A stretch of DNA of 64,000 nucleotides from Pelagicoccus albus (GCF_014230145.1 NZ_JACHVC010000013.1:372001-436000); one strand, 5' to 3'. Positions 25,490 to 38,283 are shown, counted from the stretch's first letter. The notes: generated from the letters alone by a model not told the origin. Made by a program: numbers and translations.

Positions 25490-26692
25490 TTAAACGAGCG
25501 AGAGAGACTCTGTATTGCTTGCGAATGCCGCTTCGCAATGCTCGAGGAACACATCCAAATTCAGGTTGTTCAGATTGCTGTAGATCTTGACTGGAGCAAT
25601 TGGTTCCGCCTCAGCTAAATTCATTCTCTTAGCTCGATCTTCCGCTATTTCCCGCTTCAGAAGTTCGGGACAAAGCGGCGAGTTATAGATAACGGAAAGC
25701 GAAGCGTCGATCATGTCTTCGACGTGTTCATCTCCCTTAGATTCGTGCAAATGCGGATTGCGCGACTCAATCTGGCAGATAGTCACTTTATCCCTTTGAT
25801 CTACATTATCTTTCGGCGGCAATACACCTCCCCAGCTTTCTATGATGTTAACGAAGTGGTGCGTCTCTACCGCGTAACCTGCTGCGTATTCAATGTTCAA
25901 CGCCAAGTCTACAGTGAGAGCGTGTTCTCCAGCATTGCCGGTTTTGACCACTTCAGTCTCGTATCCACTGAAATAAGACAACAGAAGATTGAGCGTCTTG
26001 TTAGAATGTACCGAACTGCGACCCCACTTCGCGAAGAACAGAGAGTTCTCCATGACCTTGGGCTTGGAGTTCCAAGAAATGCGGACGAAGGTGCTATCGG
26101 TGTCGAACATTTCAAAGCCCGCAGCATACTCTTGCACATATTCGTGCACCGCTCCCGGGAAGTAATTGTCGCTATCGACAAAACCGATGTACTTGTTGTT
26201 CAACCAACGGGCCAGCAGCGTACCCATGATCATACCTTCCGCCTTACCGGAACGAACCAAACCGTCATCGCCAAGAAGCTCGCCATAACCGGCGAGCTCA
26301 ATTGCTTTTGCTAGTGCTGCGTCTTTCTGGTGGACTACGGTGACTCGCTTATTGGTGAACTTGCAGAAATTGGTAATCGCTTCCTTTTCGATTTGGAAAC
26401 GGTCCACTGGGCCACGCGGGCTATTGGAAACAACGATGATCTGACACGGATGAGGGATCCCCACGAGGACCCCTTCTATAAGCTTCAACCGTTCGTTTTT
26501 CACCGGCACCACGATCGCCATGTTCTTTTGGCGTTCGTACAATGCCTCGGACGGGATGCTTCGGATTACGTTGTTGTGGGTATTGTTCTCCTTGCCGAAG
26601 TTGCCTCCGCTATCGAGTTCGTAAACTTTTTGGAGGCCATAAATTTGTACGCCGCCTAGACGGTCGCAGTCTCTGGGTATTTCTATCTTCAT
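25490..26692 (-). CDS. mpgS: Mannosyl-3-phosphoglycerate synthase (GT78)
   Basis: 400 residues from ATG 26692, the start of 'MKIEIPRDCDRLGG', typical for the family; an upstream in-frame start at 26773 adds 27 unrelated residues. It transfers mannose from GDP-mannose to 3-phosphoglycerate. Family features: 'MAIVVPVKNERLKLIEGVLVGIPHPCQIIVVSNSPRGPVDRFQ' and 'LLGDDGLVRSGKAEGMIMGTLLARW', with the metal-binding 'GFVDSDNYFPGAVHEYV' (DxD-like) and the 'EHALTVDLALNIEYAAGYAVE' region. It forms an operon with mpgP downstream. Mannosylglycerate is best known from thermophiles and some red algae. Confidence 0.93.
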   Translation of the reverse strand: MKIEIPRDCDRLGGVQIYGLQKVYELDSGGNFGKENNTHNNVIRSIPSEALYERQKNMAIVVPVKNERLKLIEGVLVGIPHPCQIIVVSNSPRGPVDRFQIEKEAITNFCKFTNKRVTVVHQKDAALAKAIELAGYGELLGDDGLVRSGKAEGMIMGTLLARWLNNKYIGFVDSDNYFPGAVHEYVQEYAAGFEMFDTDSTFVRISWNSKPKVMENSLFFAKWGRSSVHSNKTLNLLLSYFSGYETEVVKTGNAGEHALTVDLALNIEYAAGYAVETHHFVNIIESWGGVLPPKDNVDQRDKVTICQIESRNPHLHESKGDEHVEDMIDASLSVIYNSPLCPELLKREIAEDRAKRMNLAEAEPIAPVKIYSNLNNLNLDVFLEHCEAAFASNTESLSLV

Positions 26693-26892
26693 ATTATCAG
26701 CTCTCGGGTCGCGCTCATTAGTGAGCAAAATCGTAAAGTGCACCCTCAAGAGCAGGCCTAATGCCAAATGCATCTAGCCCGCTCTTCCGGAACTGAATTT
26801 ACAACAATTAGGAACTAAGCAGCTAGGTGGCCCATAACACCGATAATCTCCGCTAATGACCTACCGCGAAGGTCGTCGGATTTAGCAAAAAA

Positions 26893-27318
26893 TCAGGCTT
26901 TGCGACGCATTTCGATATGCTCGATTCCGGCCTCCTGGTAAGGCTTTCCCATGGCCACAAAGCCCAAACGTCTGTAAAATTCCGCGGCATGGGTTTGAGC
27001 CGAAAGGATCAATTCCGGCATATTGGCGTCCTGCCCCATCTGCATAAGCCTCTGCATCAAGGCGAGCCCCACCTTTTTGCCGCGCCACTCTTTGAGAACG
27101 GCCAAACGGCCTATGTGGCCATCTGGAAGGAGGCGGCCTGTACCCACGGGCAGGCCTTCCGCCAGAGCCAAAACGTGACGCGATTTGTCATCCCATGCGT
27201 CCATTTCGATTTCCGCCGGCACCTTTTGCTCGTCTACAAATACCGTGAAACGGACCGAGCGAATTTGCTCCCGCCACTTTGCAAAATCTACCTCTTCAAT
27301 TTCTAATTCCGTCGCCAT
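26893..27318 (-). CDS. GNAT acetyltransferase (YjcF/ElaA-like)
   Basis: 141 residues, compact GNAT. The N-terminus 'IRSVRFTVFVDEQKVPAEIEMDAWDDKSRHVLAL' is the hallmark of the ElaA/YjcF group. The acetyl-CoA loop is 'GRLAVLKEWRGKKVGLALMQRLM' and the C-terminal part is 'LILSAQTHAAEFYRRLGFVAMGKPYQEAGIEHIEM'. The substrate is unknown. It is the last gene of a very tight operon (maf, TonB-like, alpha/beta hydrolase, this gene), beginning only 5 bases after the hydrolase stop. Confidence 0.9.
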   Translation of the reverse strand: MATELEIEEVDFAKWREQIRSVRFTVFVDEQKVPAEIEMDAWDDKSRHVLALAEGLPVGTGRLLPDGHIGRLAVLKEWRGKKVGLALMQRLMQMGQDANMPELILSAQTHAAEFYRRLGFVAMGKPYQEAGIEHIEMRRKA

Positions 27319-27323
27319 AATTA

Positions 27324-27977
27324 TCAGGGGTGGATGAAAGCTCCGTTTTTCAAAAAGGCCAGCGTGTTGGCCTGAGCTTCGCCGTTGGACATGACGAATG
27401 TATGCGTGGCTGGGACGATTTTGAAGTCAGCCTGCCCCTCCAATTCCATGTGCGAAACAGCGACCTTCCCGTCATTTTCACCAGGAAGCAGTCGTGACAA
27501 AATCGGATCAAACGTTCGATTGCCAGCTAGCACGCCAACTTCAAAATTCGCCTTTCCCAAGGTTTCCGGCAAACCAAGGGGGCCCGTGACGAGCTGACGT
27601 CCCGCAGGACCATTCAACCAGCCGAAAAGCCTCCAACCGCCAAGACGGTCCACGATCTGGCTCCCCTTGTTCGGAGGACATAACATTACGGCCCTACCCA
27701 GATTCGGCATCGGTTCATCGCGTTGCATCACCCTCAAAAGGATTCCTCCCATGGAGTGAGTCACGAAGTGCAGTAGCCGTCGCCCGCCGCACTGATCTCG
27801 GATGGCTGACCTCACTTGCCCGGCCAATTTCTCGACGGGCGCCTTGGTCGAAGGGTACGAAAGGCAAAGCGTGTTAAACCCATGCCTCTCTAGATATTTC
27901 GCCATTGGTCGCATGGACCGGGAAGTTCTCGCCAAGCCGTGCAGCAGCACAACCAAAGGCTCACGTTCGTCGATCAC
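27324..27977 (-). CDS. Alpha/beta hydrolase, lipase/esterase-like
   Basis: 217 residues. 'LVVLLHGLARTSRSMRPMAKYLERHGF' carries the oxyanion HG motif, 'LHFVTHSMGGILLRVM' the nucleophile elbow (Ser in HSMGG), 'PGENDGKV' a likely acid Asp and 'VPATHTFVM' the catalytic His. The pattern is that of the small PGAP1/lipase-class-2-like hydrolases common in Gram-negative bacteria. There is no signal peptide, so it probably acts in the cytoplasm. It starts 4 bases after the TonB-like gene ends and ends 5 bases before the GNAT gene starts, a strong sign of shared transcription. Confidence 0.88.
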   Translation of the reverse strand: MIDEREPLVVLLHGLARTSRSMRPMAKYLERHGFNTLCLSYPSTKAPVEKLAGQVRSAIRDQCGGRRLLHFVTHSMGGILLRVMQRDEPMPNLGRAVMLCPPNKGSQIVDRLGGWRLFGWLNGPAGRQLVTGPLGLPETLGKANFEVGVLAGNRTFDPILSRLLPGENDGKVAVSHMELEGQADFKIVPATHTFVMSNGEAQANTLAFLKNGAFIHP

Positions 27978-27981
27978 CGGC

Positions 27982-29196
27982 TTAGAAATAATTAAACGTC
28001 AGAAAAACGTCCTTATAGTCGCCGTACAGGTCGACTATGCTTTGCGGCCAAGGAGCAAATGGAGAGGATCGCTGAATTGCCTCCCGGCACAGATAGATAC
28101 CCGCTGCTTTGGCGGTGGTGCCTTCTAGGATTTCGATATCCAAGACTGCTCCGTCGTTGCCCAGGCGAAACCTCACCTTGACCACGCTCTTATCTAGTTC
28201 CGCCGCGCTGCGATTGGCCAAATCGTTCCAATAGAGAGAAATCGTCTCGAAAAGTCGGTCCGCGTACTCGCCGAGTTCGGAAGAACGGGAATCGGCCGAA
28301 ACAACCCCAATATTGGAGACTCCAAGGTTTGAGTTACGCACTGGAGAGGTAACGACTCTCGGCAACTGGGGGCGAGGACGGGGCGATGGAACTCCCTCCG
28401 CGGTGTGAATGGCTTCCAAAGTCGGCTGCGCCGCGACACTGGGCGAAACTTGCGGGCTTTTTTCCACCGTCTGCTCCGTTTCTTCGCCCTCCTCTTCTTC
28501 ACCTTCGAACAAGTCGGTCACGTTAGTCGGAGCCTCTTCCATCTTGTCGTACTTATGCTCGGCAATCCCCGATTCGTCTTCTGCATCCTCTTGAGAGCCA
28601 AACAATGGGATCTCCTTTTTCAGGGGCATACCACTGGCATCCAAGGCTTGAATCAAAGGCTGGTTTGTTGAGGGTGGCTGAACCGGCCTCGGCTGCTCCT
28701 GAGTTTCTTGCTCTTGCGCCTCTGGCGCCGGCGGCGGCGCTACCAAAGGCTCCACAAGGCTACCGGTGAGAAACTCGTCCGTCTCGATAATGTCGTCAGA
28801 TTCCGTGGCTGGCTCGTTATCCGGATCGATCTCCTCAGGAGCCTCCTCGTTGGCAGCCTGCTGGTCTCGAGCTCCGAAGCGATTTGTCTCGTCGGGTTCG
28901 TTTTCGGGAACATCAGGATTTGTTTTGGTGTAGACCGGCTCCGGTTCCTGAGCTTCCGGAGCTTCGAGCTCGATGCTGAATTCTTGATACGGATCGGATG
29001 ATTCAGGAATCGGCCCTGGCTCGAAAAAACCCGACGAAAAAAGCAAATAAAGCCAGATGTGCCCGAGAAAAGTCCCAAGCACCCCGACTGTGATTTGCCG
29101 CTTGGAGTAACCTCCAGCGCTGAGCCATCCGCGATCGCCTTGCTTATTCTTTCGAGAAGGCGGTTTTTGGGAGGGTTCAGGAGCGGCCAAGGACAT
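27982..29196 (-). CDS. TonB-like protein with acidic, Pro-rich spacer
   Basis: 404 residues. A basic cytoplasmic N-terminus (KPPSRKNKQGD) is followed by one membrane segment at about residues 33-55 ('ITVGVLGTFLGHIWLYLLF'), a long Pro/Glu-rich stretch (about 60-300) suited to span the periplasm, and a C-terminal domain ('VVKVRFRLGNDGAVLDIEILEGT') resembling TonB-C. This is the plan of TonB/TolA-type energy transducers. ExbB and ExbD are not encoded nearby. The C-terminus lacks a recognisable YP motif, so a role in envelope linkage rather than uptake is also possible. It starts 12 bases after maf ends. Confidence 0.7.
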   Translation of the reverse strand: MSLAAPEPSQKPPSRKNKQGDRGWLSAGGYSKRQITVGVLGTFLGHIWLYLLFSSGFFEPGPIPESSDPYQEFSIELEAPEAQEPEPVYTKTNPDVPENEPDETNRFGARDQQAANEEAPEEIDPDNEPATESDDIIETDEFLTGSLVEPLVAPPPAPEAQEQETQEQPRPVQPPSTNQPLIQALDASGMPLKKEIPLFGSQEDAEDESGIAEHKYDKMEEAPTNVTDLFEGEEEEGEETEQTVEKSPQVSPSVAAQPTLEAIHTAEGVPSPRPRPQLPRVVTSPVRNSNLGVSNIGVVSADSRSSELGEYADRLFETISLYWNDLANRSAAELDKSVVKVRFRLGNDGAVLDIEILEGTTAKAAGIYLCREAIQRSSPFAPWPQSIVDLYGDYKDVFLTFNYF

Positions 29197-29208
29197 TAGA
29201 GGAAAAAC

Positions 29209-29784
29209 TTAGAGCAAGCTATGACGCTGCAGAAGGGCCTTTGTTTCATCCAATGGCAGCCCCATTATATTTGAGTGAGATCCCTTGAAGGATTCGATGA
29301 TCAAATCCGTGCCCTCTTGGATTCCGTAGCCGCCGGCTTTATCGAGAGGATTCACGATTTTCAGGTACTCGTCTATAATACCGTCGTCCAAGGGCTTGAA
29401 GGTAACCTCGCTTCTCGCTCCATCCACCACTTCGATTTTCCTGTCACGGCAAACAAGAGCAAAGCCGGTGTACACCACATGCGTTCGGCCACCGAGCTTG
29501 AGAAGCATCTGCTTGGCGTCCGCCAGGTCGACTGGCTTCACGAGAACGCGACCATCGAGGTGCACCGTCGTATCTGAGCCCAAAACGTATCTATCAGGAT
29601 GGCGATCGGCGATCCAAGTCGCTTTGAGCAGGGCGTTTTGACGCACCATCCCTTCCGGATCTCCATGCCCTTCTTCGAACTCCTCAACATCCGCCGGCAA
29701 TATATCGAAGCTCGCCCCGATCCGCTCTAGCAGCTCTTTGCGGCGAGGCGATTGCGACGCCAATATAAACTTTGCTAACCCCAT
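29209..29784 (-). CDS. maf: Maf-like nucleoside triphosphate pyrophosphatase
   Basis: 191 residues, normal Maf length. The N-terminal '[18 protein letters not shown]' is the family signature (SxSPRR-LL), followed by '[19 protein letters not shown]', '[14 protein letters not shown]' and '[34 protein letters not shown]'. Maf proteins hydrolyse dTTP/UTP or modified nucleotides to the monophosphate. It is the first gene of the maf/TonB-like/hydrolase/GNAT operon. It diverges from nadE, with 174 bp between their starts. Confidence 0.95.
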   Translation of the reverse strand: MGLAKFILASQSPRRKELLERIGASFDILPADVEEFEEGHGDPEGMVRQNALLKATWIADRHPDRYVLGSDTTVHLDGRVLVKPVDLADAKQMLLKLGGRTHVVYTGFALVCRDRKIEVVDGARSEVTFKPLDDGIIDEYLKIVNPLDKAGGYGIQEGTDLIIESFKGSHSNIMGLPLDETKALLQRHSLL

Positions 29785-29958
29785 TGCCTAAATGTCTTCC
29801 GACTAGCCGCCGCGACAGCAACCCAGAAACTGTCTATCCATAAGTTTTCGCTGAATCCGTCTCGATGGGCTGCCACGATTTCAGCCACAGCTCGAATCTG
29901 CTCAATTCTCGCGCTTGCCCTTTACGCCACGCCTGTTTCAGTCTCTCGACTTTCGGAA

Positions 29959-31599
29959 ATGAAGATCGGACTTGCTCAAATTAACACCACCGTTGGCGAC
30001 CTAGCCGGAAACCAGAAGCTTATTCTCGAGGCCTACCAGTCGCTCGTCGCCTCTGGAGCTGAGCTCGTCGTCTTTCCAGAACTTGCCGTTTGCGGCTACC
30101 CGCCACGCGACCTTCTCTTCAAACGACGTTTCGTGCCGGACCAACACGAAAGCCTGGAAGCTATCGCCCAACAAATCGGAGACGCTCCCGCAGTAATCGG
30201 CTTCGTTGAGGCTAACCCCTCCGCCTCCGGTCGCGATTTCTACAACGCTGCCGCATTTTGCTACCAAGGCAAAGTCCAGCAAATCGGGCGCAAATGCCTG
30301 CTCCCTACCTACGATGTATTTGACGAAGACCGCTACTTCCACCCGTCAGACCTACCGTTGGTCTTCGATTGGAATGACAAGAAAATCGGTATCACCATCT
30401 GCGAGGACATCTGGGGCAACACCGACATTTCCCGCGAACGCTACCCGCACGCCCCCGTCGAATACCTGAAGGAGCAAAATCTCGACCTCCACATCAACCT
30501 CTCCGCCAGCCCATGGCATTGGGGCGGAAAAGGCGAACAACGCGAAGGTCTGGTCTCCGCAGCTTCCAAAGCCTGCCAATGCCCCACTGTCTACGTCAAC
30601 GCAGTTGGTGGAAACGACGAGCTGATTTTCGATGGACGCAGCATGGTATCCGATTCCTCGGGACAAATCATTGCTGGCTTGGCCGCCTTTGCAGCAGACC
30701 AAAAAATCGTGGATCTCGATTGCGAAGAGATTTCGCTAGCTTCTTCATTTCGCCAAGATCTGATGCCAAACATCGAAGAAGCCTTGGTTCTGGGACTACG
30801 CGACTACGTTCATAAATCCGGCTTCAAAAAAGCCCTGATCGGACTTTCGGGCGGCATCGACTCCGCCGTAGTTGCGGCGATTGCAGCCAAGGCTCTTGGA
30901 CCAGAAAATGTTACCGGCATTTCCCTGCCCTCTGCCATTTCTAGCGACCACTCCAAAAGCGACGCTAAAGACTTGGCAGATTTCTTGGGGATCAATTTCC
31001 ACACCGTAGCGATCGCTGATATCGTGTCTGCGGCAGAAGATACGCTCTCCCCGCTGACCACGGGATACGGCCGTGATGTAACTGAAGAAAACATACAAGC
31101 CCGAGCTCGCGGTTTACTACTGATGGCTTTGTCCAACAAACTCGGAGCCCTCCTTCTCACGACCGGCAACAAATCCGAACTCGCGGTAGGATATTGCACC
31201 CTATACGGCGACATGTGTGGGGGACTGGCTGTTATTAGCGACCTCCCCAAAACGAAGGTTTTCGAACTAGCCCGCTACATGAATCGCGATAAGCCAACCA
31301 TCCCGGTCAACACCATAGAGAAGCCGCCAAGCGCCGAACTTCGTCCGGATCAGAAAGACGAGGACAGCCTGCCACCTTACGACATCCTCGACGGCATACT
31401 AGAAGGCTACGTCGAAAAAGGATATTCCTCCTGCCAGCTAATCGAGATGGGATACGATAAAGACGTAGTGAAAGACATGATACGCAAAGTGGATCTCAAT
31501 GAATACAAGAGAAAGCAGGCAGCCCCCGGTCTAAAACTTACTCCACTCGCATTCGGAGTCGGTCGCCGTATCCCGATCGTCCAACGCTACGTCTCGTAA
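29959..31599 (+). CDS. nadE: Glutamine-dependent NAD+ synthase
   Basis: 546 residues, the two-domain bacterial form. The N-terminal nitrilase-like glutaminase domain carries the Glu-Lys-Cys triad: '[17 protein letters not shown]' (Glu), '[14 protein letters not shown]' (Lys) and '[10 protein letters not shown]' (Cys). The C-terminal synthetase has the P-loop-like '[17 protein letters not shown]' and ends '[15 protein letters not shown]'. It makes NAD+ from nicotinic acid adenine dinucleotide, ATP and glutamine. It is followed after 33 bp by hemL on the same strand, so the two may be co-transcribed. Confidence 0.97.
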   Translation: MKIGLAQINTTVGDLAGNQKLILEAYQSLVASGAELVVFPELAVCGYPPRDLLFKRRFVPDQHESLEAIAQQIGDAPAVIGFVEANPSASGRDFYNAAAFCYQGKVQQIGRKCLLPTYDVFDEDRYFHPSDLPLVFDWNDKKIGITICEDIWGNTDISRERYPHAPVEYLKEQNLDLHINLSASPWHWGGKGEQREGLVSAASKACQCPTVYVNAVGGNDELIFDGRSMVSDSSGQIIAGLAAFAADQKIVDLDCEEISLASSFRQDLMPNIEEALVLGLRDYVHKSGFKKALIGLSGGIDSAVVAAIAAKALGPENVTGISLPSAISSDHSKSDAKDLADFLGINFHTVAIADIVSAAEDTLSPLTTGYGRDVTEENIQARARGLLLMALSNKLGALLLTTGNKSELAVGYCTLYGDMCGGLAVISDLPKTKVFELARYMNRDKPTIPVNTIEKPPSAELRPDQKDEDSLPPYDILDGILEGYVEKGYSSCQLIEMGYDKDVVKDMIRKVDLNEYKRKQAAPGLKLTPLAFGVGRRIPIVQRYVS

Positions 31600-31632
31600 T
31601 CCAAATTTCAAAAACAAGCCTCGTTTCCACAG

Positions 31633-32910
31633 ATGACAATTTCGTCCGACCTTTTCGCCCGTGCCCAAAAACTAATACCTGGAGGAGTCAATTCTCCGGT
31701 ACGCGCCTTTCGTTCCGTAGGAGGAACGCCCTTCTTCACCAAAAAGGCCGAAGGAGCTACCCTCACCACCGCCGACGATCAAGAGCTGATCGATTTCGTC
31801 TGCACCTGGGGTCCCGCTATTCACGGACATAACAATCCAGCCATTCGTGAAGCCATCTCCGAAGCCCTTGATAAAGGTACAAGCTTCGGTACACCGAATC
31901 CTTACGAAGTCGAGATGGCGGAGCTTATCATCGAGCTCGTCCCATCCGTCGAAAAAGTTCGCATGGTTAACTCCGGCACCGAGGCTACCATGACGGCTAT
32001 TCGTCTCGCCCGCGGTTACACGAAGCGAAACAAGATCATCAAGTTCGCCGGCTGCTACCACGGTCATGTCGATTCCCTTCTCATTGCAGCAGGTTCTGGA
32101 GCTCTCACGCTCGGCAAACCGGACTCGGCGGGTATACCAGAAAGCTTGGCAGAAGAAACAATCGTCCTTCCTTTTAATGACCTTTCGAAAGTCGAAGAGG
32201 CATTCGCCAAATATGGCGATGACATCGCAGGCATAATCCTCGAGCCCTACCCCGCAAACATCGGACTCATCTTCCCGAAAGACGGCTACCTCGAAGGCCT
32301 CAGGGCTTTGTGTACAAAATACGGAGCAGTCCTAATTTTCGACGAAGTCATGACCGGGTTTCGCGTATCCGCAGGCGGGGTACAACAGCATGTCGGCATC
32401 CAGCCAGACATAACCACGCTTGGAAAAATCATCGGCGGCGGCCTGCCAGTCGGAGCTCTCGGCGGCAAAGCCGAGATCATGGACCACCTCGCCCCACTCG
32501 GTCCGGTCTACCAAGCAGGAACCTTGAGCGGCAATCCGCTCGCTATGGCAGCTGGTATCACAGCCCTCAAGCTCCTACGACAAGGCGATACCTACGAACG
32601 GCTTGATCGAATGGGAAAACAGATTTCTGGAGCTATCATCGACACAGCTAAAGATCTCGGCCTCCCGCTACAAGTACCTCAAGTCGGCTCCATGTTTTGC
32701 GTCTACTTCAGCGAAAAAACGGTCGAGACACTCGACGACGCCATCGCCACCGACACGGAGCGTTTCAATAAGTACTTCCACTCCGCGCTGGAAAAAGGAG
32801 TCTACCTTCCACCTTCCAAATACGAGGCCAACTTCATCTCCACCACCCACGAACAAGCAGCGATCGACAAGGCCACGGAGATTCTTTGCGAAACCCTGCG
32901 GGAGCTTTAG
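31633..32910 (+). CDS. hemL: Glutamate-1-semialdehyde 2,1-aminomutase
   Basis: 425 residues, standard HemL length. It converts glutamate-1-semialdehyde to 5-aminolevulinate in the C5 heme pathway, with PLP. Seen: '[18 protein letters not shown]', '[18 protein letters not shown]', '[20 protein letters not shown]', '[25 protein letters not shown]', '[12 protein letters not shown]' and the PLP Lys in '[18 protein letters not shown]'. It lies 33 bp downstream of nadE and converges on tatC. Confidence 0.97.
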   Translation: MTISSDLFARAQKLIPGGVNSPVRAFRSVGGTPFFTKKAEGATLTTADDQELIDFVCTWGPAIHGHNNPAIREAISEALDKGTSFGTPNPYEVEMAELIIELVPSVEKVRMVNSGTEATMTAIRLARGYTKRNKIIKFAGCYHGHVDSLLIAAGSGALTLGKPDSAGIPESLAEETIVLPFNDLSKVEEAFAKYGDDIAGIILEPYPANIGLIFPKDGYLEGLRALCTKYGAVLIFDEVMTGFRVSAGGVQQHVGIQPDITTLGKIIGGGLPVGALGGKAEIMDHLAPLGPVYQAGTLSGNPLAMAAGITALKLLRQGDTYERLDRMGKQISGAIIDTAKDLGLPLQVPQVGSMFCVYFSEKTVETLDDAIATDTERFNKYFHSALEKGVYLPPSKYEANFISTTHEQAAIDKATEILCETLREL

Positions 32911-32952
32911 CCCGCTAATTCGCGTGGAGGTCAGCGAAAGGCTCGGATTCGA

Positions 32953-33786
32953 TTAAACGTCTTCGAGCTCTTCTTCCTCCTCGGCTTTCTTGCGCTTGCG
33001 TAAGAGGAATCCTGCGACGATCAAAGAGATCTCGTAAAGCACGATCATCGGCAAGGCCATCATGATCTGGGTAACCGGATCAGGTGGCGTTAGAACCGCA
33101 GCCGCGATGAAGAAAACCACAATCAAGACTCTTCGCAGCGAGCGTAGCTTTTCCAAGCTTACCACATCGAGGTAAACCAAAACCACTGCGACAAGTGGAA
33201 ACTGGAAGGAGACGCCCATCCCCAGCACGATCCAAGTGATAAAACCAAAGTAGCTATCCGGCGACCAGATTATCTGGAACCCCATCATGCGATTGAACTC
33301 CATCGTCACATCGATCGCTTTGGGCAACAAAGCGAAGAACGCGAAAGCGGCCCCCAAGATAAAAAGGAAAAACGCGCTGATGCAGCCGGGCAAAAGGAGT
33401 TTCTTTTCCTTCTTAGTCAGAGCGGGAGAGAGGAATTTTCCGAGGTAGAAAAGGAATACCGGCGACGCCACTGTAACCCCGCAAAGCAGACCAATGTGTA
33501 ACATGGCGGTGAATACGCCAGTCGGGTTGCGAGTCGCTAAGCCATTGAAGGTTTCCAAATCCGACGCTGAGTAGTTCTCGCTAAGCGGGAACATCAAAAC
33601 CTCTTTGACCTGCTGGATAAAGACGATGGTTAGGGCAAAAGTGAGAAAGAAAACGGCCAGTGGTTTGATGAGGGTCCAGCGCAATTCTTCCACGTGATCC
33701 AAGAATCCCATTTTCTTGGGATCATCGGCCCAATCCATTTCGTCATCGGACTCTTCTGTTTCTTTTGCTGGAACTAAATCGCTCAT
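32953..33786 (-). CDS. tatC: Sec-independent translocase subunit TatC
   Basis: 277 residues from ATG 33786; an upstream in-frame start at 33843 adds 19 residues. Six membrane segments follow the conserved N-terminal 'FLDHVEELRWTLIKPLAVFF' (the HLxELR-type motif). The family features 'PVFLFYLGKFLSPALTKKEKK' and 'FGFITWIVLGMGVSFQFPLV' are present. An acidic N-terminal extension (about 40 residues, EETEESDDEMDWADD) and a C-terminal KRKKAEEEEELEDV tail are unusual. TatC recognises twin-arginine signals; the PhoX-like gene at 38340 carries one. TatA/TatB are not seen nearby. Confidence 0.95.
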   Translation of the reverse strand: MSDLVPAKETEESDDEMDWADDPKKMGFLDHVEELRWTLIKPLAVFFLTFALTIVFIQQVKEVLMFPLSENYSASDLETFNGLATRNPTGVFTAMLHIGLLCGVTVASPVFLFYLGKFLSPALTKKEKKLLLPGCISAFFLFILGAAFAFFALLPKAIDVTMEFNRMMGFQIIWSPDSYFGFITWIVLGMGVSFQFPLVAVVLVYLDVVSLEKLRSLRRVLIVVFFIAAAVLTPPDPVTQIMMALPMIVLYEISLIVAGFLLRKRKKAEEEEELEDV

Positions 33787-33997
33787 ACCTGGTGCTTCGA
33801 AGCGGACCTTAATGCGCAAGCATATGGCCGCGGGCAATCGCAAATCGTCACGCTAAGTCGTTCCATATGACGCTCGTAAGGAGCATTCCCGTTGACACTG
33901 AGCGCACCATCACTATGAGGAACCCCTTTTCGAAACTGGGAAGACGCACTTACGCATCTTTCAATTAACAAAATCGCATAACCCAAGCTATCGAAGT

Positions 33998-36814
<2,817 letters not shown>

Positions 36815-36845
36815 GTGATCTGCGTATCAGATAACTAATTACACG

Positions 36846-36884
36846 GCCCTGCTTCCGACACTCGGAGGCAGGGCTTTTGCTTTT
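36846..36884 (+). terminator. Factor-independent terminator after ppdK
   Basis: GCCCTGCTTCCGA (36846-36858) pairs with TCGGAGGCAGGGC (36862-36874, one G-U pair) around a three-base loop, followed by TTTTGCTTTT. It starts 32 bases after the ppdK stop. Confidence 0.9.
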
Positions 36885-36887
36885 CAT

Positions 36888-36946
36888 GTAGGAGCGAGCT
36901 TGCTCGCGAAAATTCAACCTAAAATCGCGAGCAAGCTCGCTCCTAC
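36888..36946. repeat. REP doublet (REPIN/BIME-like): two 22-base copies in inverted orientation
   Basis: Bases 36888-36909 and 36925-36946 are exact reverse complements of 22 bases each, 15 bases apart. Each copy has a GTAG head followed by a short palindrome GCGAGC-TT-GCTCGC and a closing GA. That is the plan of repetitive extragenic palindromes mobilised by RAYT transposases, and it closely resembles the published GTAG-class and Pseudomonas REP sequences. The doublet can fold into one long hairpin. It begins four bases after the ppdK terminator and ends 38 bases before hflX. No RAYT gene is in the window. Confidence 0.9.
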
Positions 36947-36984
36947 CTCCCGGAACCGTCCCGGTTACCCGGAACTCAAACAAC

Positions 36985-38283
36985 ATGTTCGATCTCGAAG
37001 AAAATAGAAAAAAAGTACAACGAGCTTTGCTCGTAGGCATTCAGGATCCTCGCATGTCGAGCGATGATGCAGAACGCCTTCTAGACGAGCTTCAGGAACT
37101 GACTGCCAACCTAGACATCCCGACAGTCGACCGCGTCGTCGTAAAGCTCCGCAAAGCGCATCCCGCCTTCCTCCTGGGAACCGGCAAGGTGCAAGAGCTC
37201 ATAGCGCACGCCAAGGAACTGGAAGCCGATGTTATAATCTTTGACGACGAACTCACACCTGCCCAACAGCGTAACTGGGAAGCGGAAGCAAAGATCGCAG
37301 TGATCGATCGGCAGGAAATCATCATAGATATTTTCTCCGAACGTGCTCACACCAAGGAAGCCGCCCTCCAAGTCGCCTTGGCTCGCATGGAATATTCGCT
37401 TCCAAGACTTCGCAGAGCATGGACCCACTTGTCTCGCCAACGCGGCGGAGGCACTGGCGCTCGTGGGCAAGGCGAGACTCAGCTGGAAGCCGACTCCCGT
37501 ATGATTCGCGATCGCATAGCCATCACGAAAAAGGAGCTCAAGGAAGTTATACAGCATCGACACGTGCAACGCGCCAAACGACTACGCAAGCCCGTGCCAA
37601 CCGTAGCGATCGTTGGATACACCAATGCCGGAAAATCCTCTCTGCTCAACACGATGACGGACTCGGACGTCCTAGCGGAGGACAAACTATTCGCCACTCT
37701 GGATCCAACTACACGCCGTCTAGAATTGGACAATAGCCAGCATGTTCTCGTTACCGATACAGTTGGATTTGTGCGTCGACTCCCCCACCGTCTAGTGGAA
37801 GCGTTCAAGGCAACCCTAGAAGAAGCCGTTGTAGCAGACCTGTTGATACACGTCATCGACGTCACCAATCCAGATGCCGAAAAGCACTACGAGACCACCA
37901 TGCAGGTACTGAAAGAGATCGAAGCGGACAAGAACCCGATGCTGGTGGTTTTCAACAAAATCGATGCCCTAGAAGACCAAAGCGATCGCGAGCGGTTTAT
38001 GTTCACGCACAAAGATGCCCTCTATCTCAGCGCTAACACGGGCGAAGGAGTATCCGAACTCAAAGAGACAATCGCCCACCACCTTAATGCGAAGTACAAG
38101 TCGACCGAATTGCTCATCCCGCACGAACGCTACGACGTCATCTCGAAGTTGCATCAAAGCGGAGGTATTCGGGAGCAAGAGACAAGAGACGAAGGAGTAT
38201 ACATCGAAGGGATCTTCCCGCCGGCCCTCGCTGGGGTGATAAAACCCTTCGCTGTAACCTCCAAATCTAGCTCCGAAACGTAA
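36985..38283 (+). CDS. hflX: HflX ribosome-associated GTPase
   Basis: 432 residues. The N-terminal HflX domain reads 'LVGIQDPRM', 'AHPAFLLGTGKVQELIAHA', 'VIIFDDELTPAQQRNWE' and 'VIDRQEIIIDIFSERAHTKEAALQVALARMEYSLPRLRRAW', and the glycine-rich linker 'RGGGTGARGQGETQLEADSR' is invariant in the family. The G domain has G1 'VGYTNAGKSSLLNTM', G3 'DTVGFVRRLPHRLVEAF' and G4 'FNKIDAL'. HflX splits stalled or hibernating ribosomes after heat or antibiotic stress. It follows the REP doublet and needs its own promoter, since the ppdK terminator is strong. Confidence 0.96.
   Translation: MFDLEENRKKVQRALLVGIQDPRMSSDDAERLLDELQELTANLDIPTVDRVVVKLRKAHPAFLLGTGKVQELIAHAKELEADVIIFDDELTPAQQRNWEAEAKIAVIDRQEIIIDIFSERAHTKEAALQVALARMEYSLPRLRRAWTHLSRQRGGGTGARGQGETQLEADSRMIRDRIAITKKELKEVIQHRHVQRAKRLRKPVPTVAIVGYTNAGKSSLLNTMTDSDVLAEDKLFATLDPTTRRLELDNSQHVLVTDTVGFVRRLPHRLVEAFKATLEEAVVADLLIHVIDVTNPDAEKHYETTMQVLKEIEADKNPMLVVFNKIDALEDQSDRERFMFTHKDALYLSANTGEGVSELKETIAHHLNAKYKSTELLIPHERYDVISKLHQSGGIREQETRDEGVYIEGIFPPALAGVIKPFAVTSKSSSET

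Noticed and set aside
25490-26692. Generic family-2 glycosyltransferase
   Set aside because: Length, N-terminus and the adjacent specific phosphatase fit mannosyl-3-phosphoglycerate synthase much better.
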